Assembly (NCBI GenBank): GCA_945868935.1
Contig: CAMBNE010000044.1
Location: forward strand, 1-7,323
From: an uncultured Clostridia bacterium
GTDB lineage: Bacteria; Bacillota; Clostridia; Oscillospirales; Acutalibacteraceae
Reading direction: 5' to 3'
DNA length: 7,323 nt
This document shows positions 5,964 through 7,323 of the stretch, piece after piece. The translations under genes were made by a program, and so were the position numbers. Under the pieces are notes generated by a model. That model did not search any database, was not told the origin of the DNA, and saw nothing but the letters and a program-made list of their open reading frames with translations. How positions within the stretch are numbered: the stretch's first letter is position 1; each line of letters opens with the position of its first letter.

Positions 5964-6871
5964 CAAACGGATTTATCGGCTCTCACGTCTGCAGTGAATT
6001 GAGTAAGTGCGGTGTGAAAATTTATGCCGTTATTAAGGATACAAATGAAAATATCAGTAATATAGAAAACCTTTGCGACCTCGAAATCATATATTGCGAG
6101 CTTGGCGACATTGAAAGTCTGTACGACAAAATCACCGACAGAGATATTGATGTTTTCTATCACTTTGCGTGGGTTGGTTCAGCCGGTCCATTAAGATGTG
6201 ATGAAACAATACAGCTTCAAAACGCTTTATGGACTGCACAGGCTTTGAGAACAGCCGATAAAATGAAGTGCAAAAAGTTCGTGAATGCAGGCACTATCAC
6301 TGAAAAGGAAGCCTATTCGGCGATTTATGCACAGGAAAGCAAGCCCGGTCTGCCCTATATCTACGGAGCCGGCAAGCTTGCTGCACGTTCAATCTGTAAG
6401 CCCATTGCAAACAGTCTTGATATCGACCTTTGCTGGGCAGTAATTACAAACGCATACGGCGTTGGTGAAATTTCACCTCGTCTTGTTAACTCTACAATAA
6501 GAAAAATTCTGTCCGGCGAGCCTCTTCAATTTACGGCTGCCACCCAGAATTATGACTTTATATACATTGACGACTTAGCCAGAGCCTTTGTCGCAATTGG
6601 CGAATACGGAAAACCTAACAAGGAATATGTTATCGGAAGCGGCAACGCAAGACCTCTGAAAGAATTTTTATTGGAAATGCAGCAAGCGCTTGCTCCGGAT
6701 ATTACTCCTGTTTTCGGAGATATTCCTTTTACAGGCGTTGATTTGCCGCTTGAGGTATTTGATACAACCGACCTTGAAAACGATTGTCACTTCAAGCCAA
6801 CTGTTTCCTTCGCTGACGGAACAAGGATGACAATGGACTGGATTAAGGAAACACCTCAGAGCAACATCTGA
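5939..6871 (+). CDS. NAD(P)-dependent sugar reductase/epimerase of the extended SDR family, probable CDP-dideoxyhexose C-4 reductase
   Basis: This 310-residue protein is an extended short-chain dehydrogenase. It shows the nucleotide-binding TGANGFIGS (7-15), YHFAWVGSAGP (74-84), a T119 in the usual Ser/Thr position, the catalytic YGAGK (Y142, K146) and YDFIYIDDLARAF (205-217). Lying 29 nt after rfbH, it is well placed to reduce the 4-keto group of the CDP-3,6-dideoxy intermediate, as RfbJ (abequose), RfbS (paratose) or AscF (ascarylose) do. The H-x-A-W segment resembles the RfbJ-like branch, but stereochemistry cannot be read from sequence. It could instead be an epimerase (tyvelose type) or act on another sugar. 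The start is fixed by GGGAG at 5927-5931, which lies in one copy of an 18-bp direct repeat. The family is certain; the exact reaction is inference. Confidence 0.8.
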   Translation: MKKAIVTGANGFIGSHVCSELSKCGVKIYAVIKDTNENISNIENLCDLEIIYCELGDIESLYDKITDRDIDVFYHFAWVGSAGPLRCDETIQLQNALWTAQALRTADKMKCKKFVNAGTITEKEAYSAIYAQESKPGLPYIYGAGKLAARSICKPIANSLDIDLCWAVITNAYGVGEISPRLVNSTIRKILSGEPLQFTAATQNYDFIYIDDLARAFVAIGEYGKPNKEYVIGSGNARPLKEFLLEMQQALAPDITPVFGDIPFTGVDLPLEVFDTTDLENDCHFKPTVSFADGTRMTMDWIKETPQSNI

Positions 6872-6970
6872 TTCGTGTATCACCTGATTTGTGTTTTTCT
6901 TTGAGATAATCAGAATCAGACCGTGTTATGTGAATGCTGTCTGCGGTTTTCCGGGTCTGTTAAATAACAC
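6872..6970 (+). other. Structured intergenic segment with interleaved complementary blocks
   Basis: CAGACC (6917-6922) can pair with GGTCTG (6954-6959), and the adjacent GTGTTAT (6923-6929) can pair with ATAACAC (6964-6970). The order A-B-A'-B' permits a pseudoknot or two competing folds. The last block abuts the terminator stem at 6971. Upstream, two near-identical segments, CTGATTCGTGT (6868-6878) and CTGATTTGTGT (6884-6894), face two tandem AATCAG copies (6908-6919). I do not recognise a named riboswitch or leader; this is a description of pairing potential only. Confidence 0.35.
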
Positions 6971-7000
6971 AGGGCGAAATTATTTTTGCCCTTCGTTTTT
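6971..7000 (+). terminator. Rho-independent terminator after the CDP-sugar reductase
   Basis: A 9-bp stem at 6971-6992 (AGGGCGAAA paired with TTTTGCCCT, including one G-T pair) closes a TTAT loop. It is followed by TCGTTTTT at 6993-7000. The T-tract is interrupted near the stem, so termination may be partial. It would end or attenuate the operon that starts near 340 (or 2007) before the RmlC-like gene. Confidence 0.68.
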
Positions 7001-7041
7001 GTAAAATAACTTATCATACCTTCATATAGAACAGCTATTTC

Positions 7042-7046
7042 GGGAG
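7042..7046 (+). promoter_or_regulatory. Ribosome binding site of the RmlC-like gene
   Basis: GGGAG lies 8 nt before the ATG at 7055 and supports that start for the truncated gene. Confidence 0.7.
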
Positions 7047-7054
7047 AAGAATAT

Positions 7055-7323
7055 ATGTTACAGAAATTTGAATTTATTAAAACTGATTTTGAGGGAGCAT
7101 ATCTTATCAAGCCTTTTGTATCAACCGATTCAAGAGGCGCATTTGTCAAGGACTACTCAAAAGAAGTGTTTGAGGCTAACGGAATAAAGCACGAGCTTGC
7201 AGAGGTTTTCTATGCTGATAACCAACCGGGTGTTGTTCGTGGCATGCACTTTCAGCGTGTATGCCAGCAGGTAAAGCTTGTAAGATGTATCAAGGGAAAA
7301 ATCTTTGACGTTATTGTGGATTT
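7055..7323 (+). CDS. RmlC/RfbC-type sugar 3,5-epimerase (N-terminal part, continues past the window)
   Basis: Eighty-nine residues of a cupin-fold sugar-nucleotide epimerase are visible. The family's N-terminal pattern is clear: DSRGAFVKDYS (25-35), then GVVRGMHFQ (59-67) with the catalytic His (H65), then KLVRCIKGKIFDVIVD (74-89) with the conserved Lys (K74). Full-length members are about 150-190 residues, so roughly half is missing. Classical dTDP-rhamnose RmlC enzymes carry a Q-D-N-x-S segment before the GVLRGLH motif; here the equivalent stretch reads EVFYADNQPG (50-59). That, and the lack of rmlA, rmlB or rmlD in the window, favours a non-rhamnose epimerase, possibly the C-5 epimerase of a CDP-ascarylose pathway (AscE type). 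The family is clear; the substrate is inference. The terminator at 6971-7000 separates it from the reductase gene, so it may have its own promoter or rely on read-through. Confidence 0.85.
   Translation, partial: MLQKFEFIKTDFEGAYLIKPFVSTDSRGAFVKDYSKEVFEANGIKHELAEVFYADNQPGVVRGMHFQRVCQQVKLVRCIKGKIFDVIVD

Noticed and set aside
6999..7030. A possible promoter for the RmlC-like gene (TTGTAA with TATAGA or TCATAT)
   Set aside because: The better -10 has a 20-bp spacing and the correctly spaced one is a poor match, so I do not call it.

Overview
The window is the start of an exopolysaccharide or capsule locus. Base composition is AT-leaning, Shine-Dalgarno sites are strong, all clear genes lie on the + strand, and chain-length control uses a split CapA/CapB pair. 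This points to a low-GC Firmicute, most likely a gut clostridium of the Ruminococcus/Oscillospiraceae kind. The placement is by impression from protein style and from the short heptamer-type repeats; no search was run.

Layout. Positions 1-421 hold no convincing gene. They contain the end of a short repeat element (1-46), an AT-rich leader, and a very good sigma-A type promoter (305-333). Next come a Wzz/CapA-like polysaccharide co-polymerase (422-1135) and its BY-kinase partner of the CapB/CpsD family (1153-1857). The 151-bp gap after them carries a second, complete copy of the repeat element (1880-1970) and a possible extended -10 promoter. The sugar-1-phosphate transferase that should start repeat-unit assembly on the lipid carrier follows at 2009-2683. 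A tight run of CDP-sugar genes comes next: rfbF (2711-3490), rfbG (3490-4539, start overlapping the rfbF stop), rfbH (4566-5909) and an NAD(P)-dependent short-chain dehydrogenase/reductase (5939-6871). A 183-bp gap with a terminator hairpin precedes an RmlC-type sugar epimerase that runs off the window edge (7055-7323+).

How the genes fit together. RfbF makes CDP-glucose, RfbG makes the 4-keto-6-deoxy sugar, and RfbH removes the 3-hydroxyl. The reductase and the RmlC-like epimerase could finish a CDP-3,6-dideoxyhexose. Reductase plus epimerase is the combination expected for CDP-L-ascarylose; reductase alone would give an abequose- or paratose-type sugar. No E3-type flavin/iron-sulfur reductase partner for RfbH is in the window. 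The sugar would be built into a polymer primed by the phosphoglycosyl transferase and length-controlled by CapA/CapB.

The least ordinary features are three. The repeat family has heptamer cores that keep the same register but differ in sequence. A perfect 18-bp direct repeat duplicates the start of the reductase coding region into its own ribosome binding site. A structured gap sits before the epimerase.
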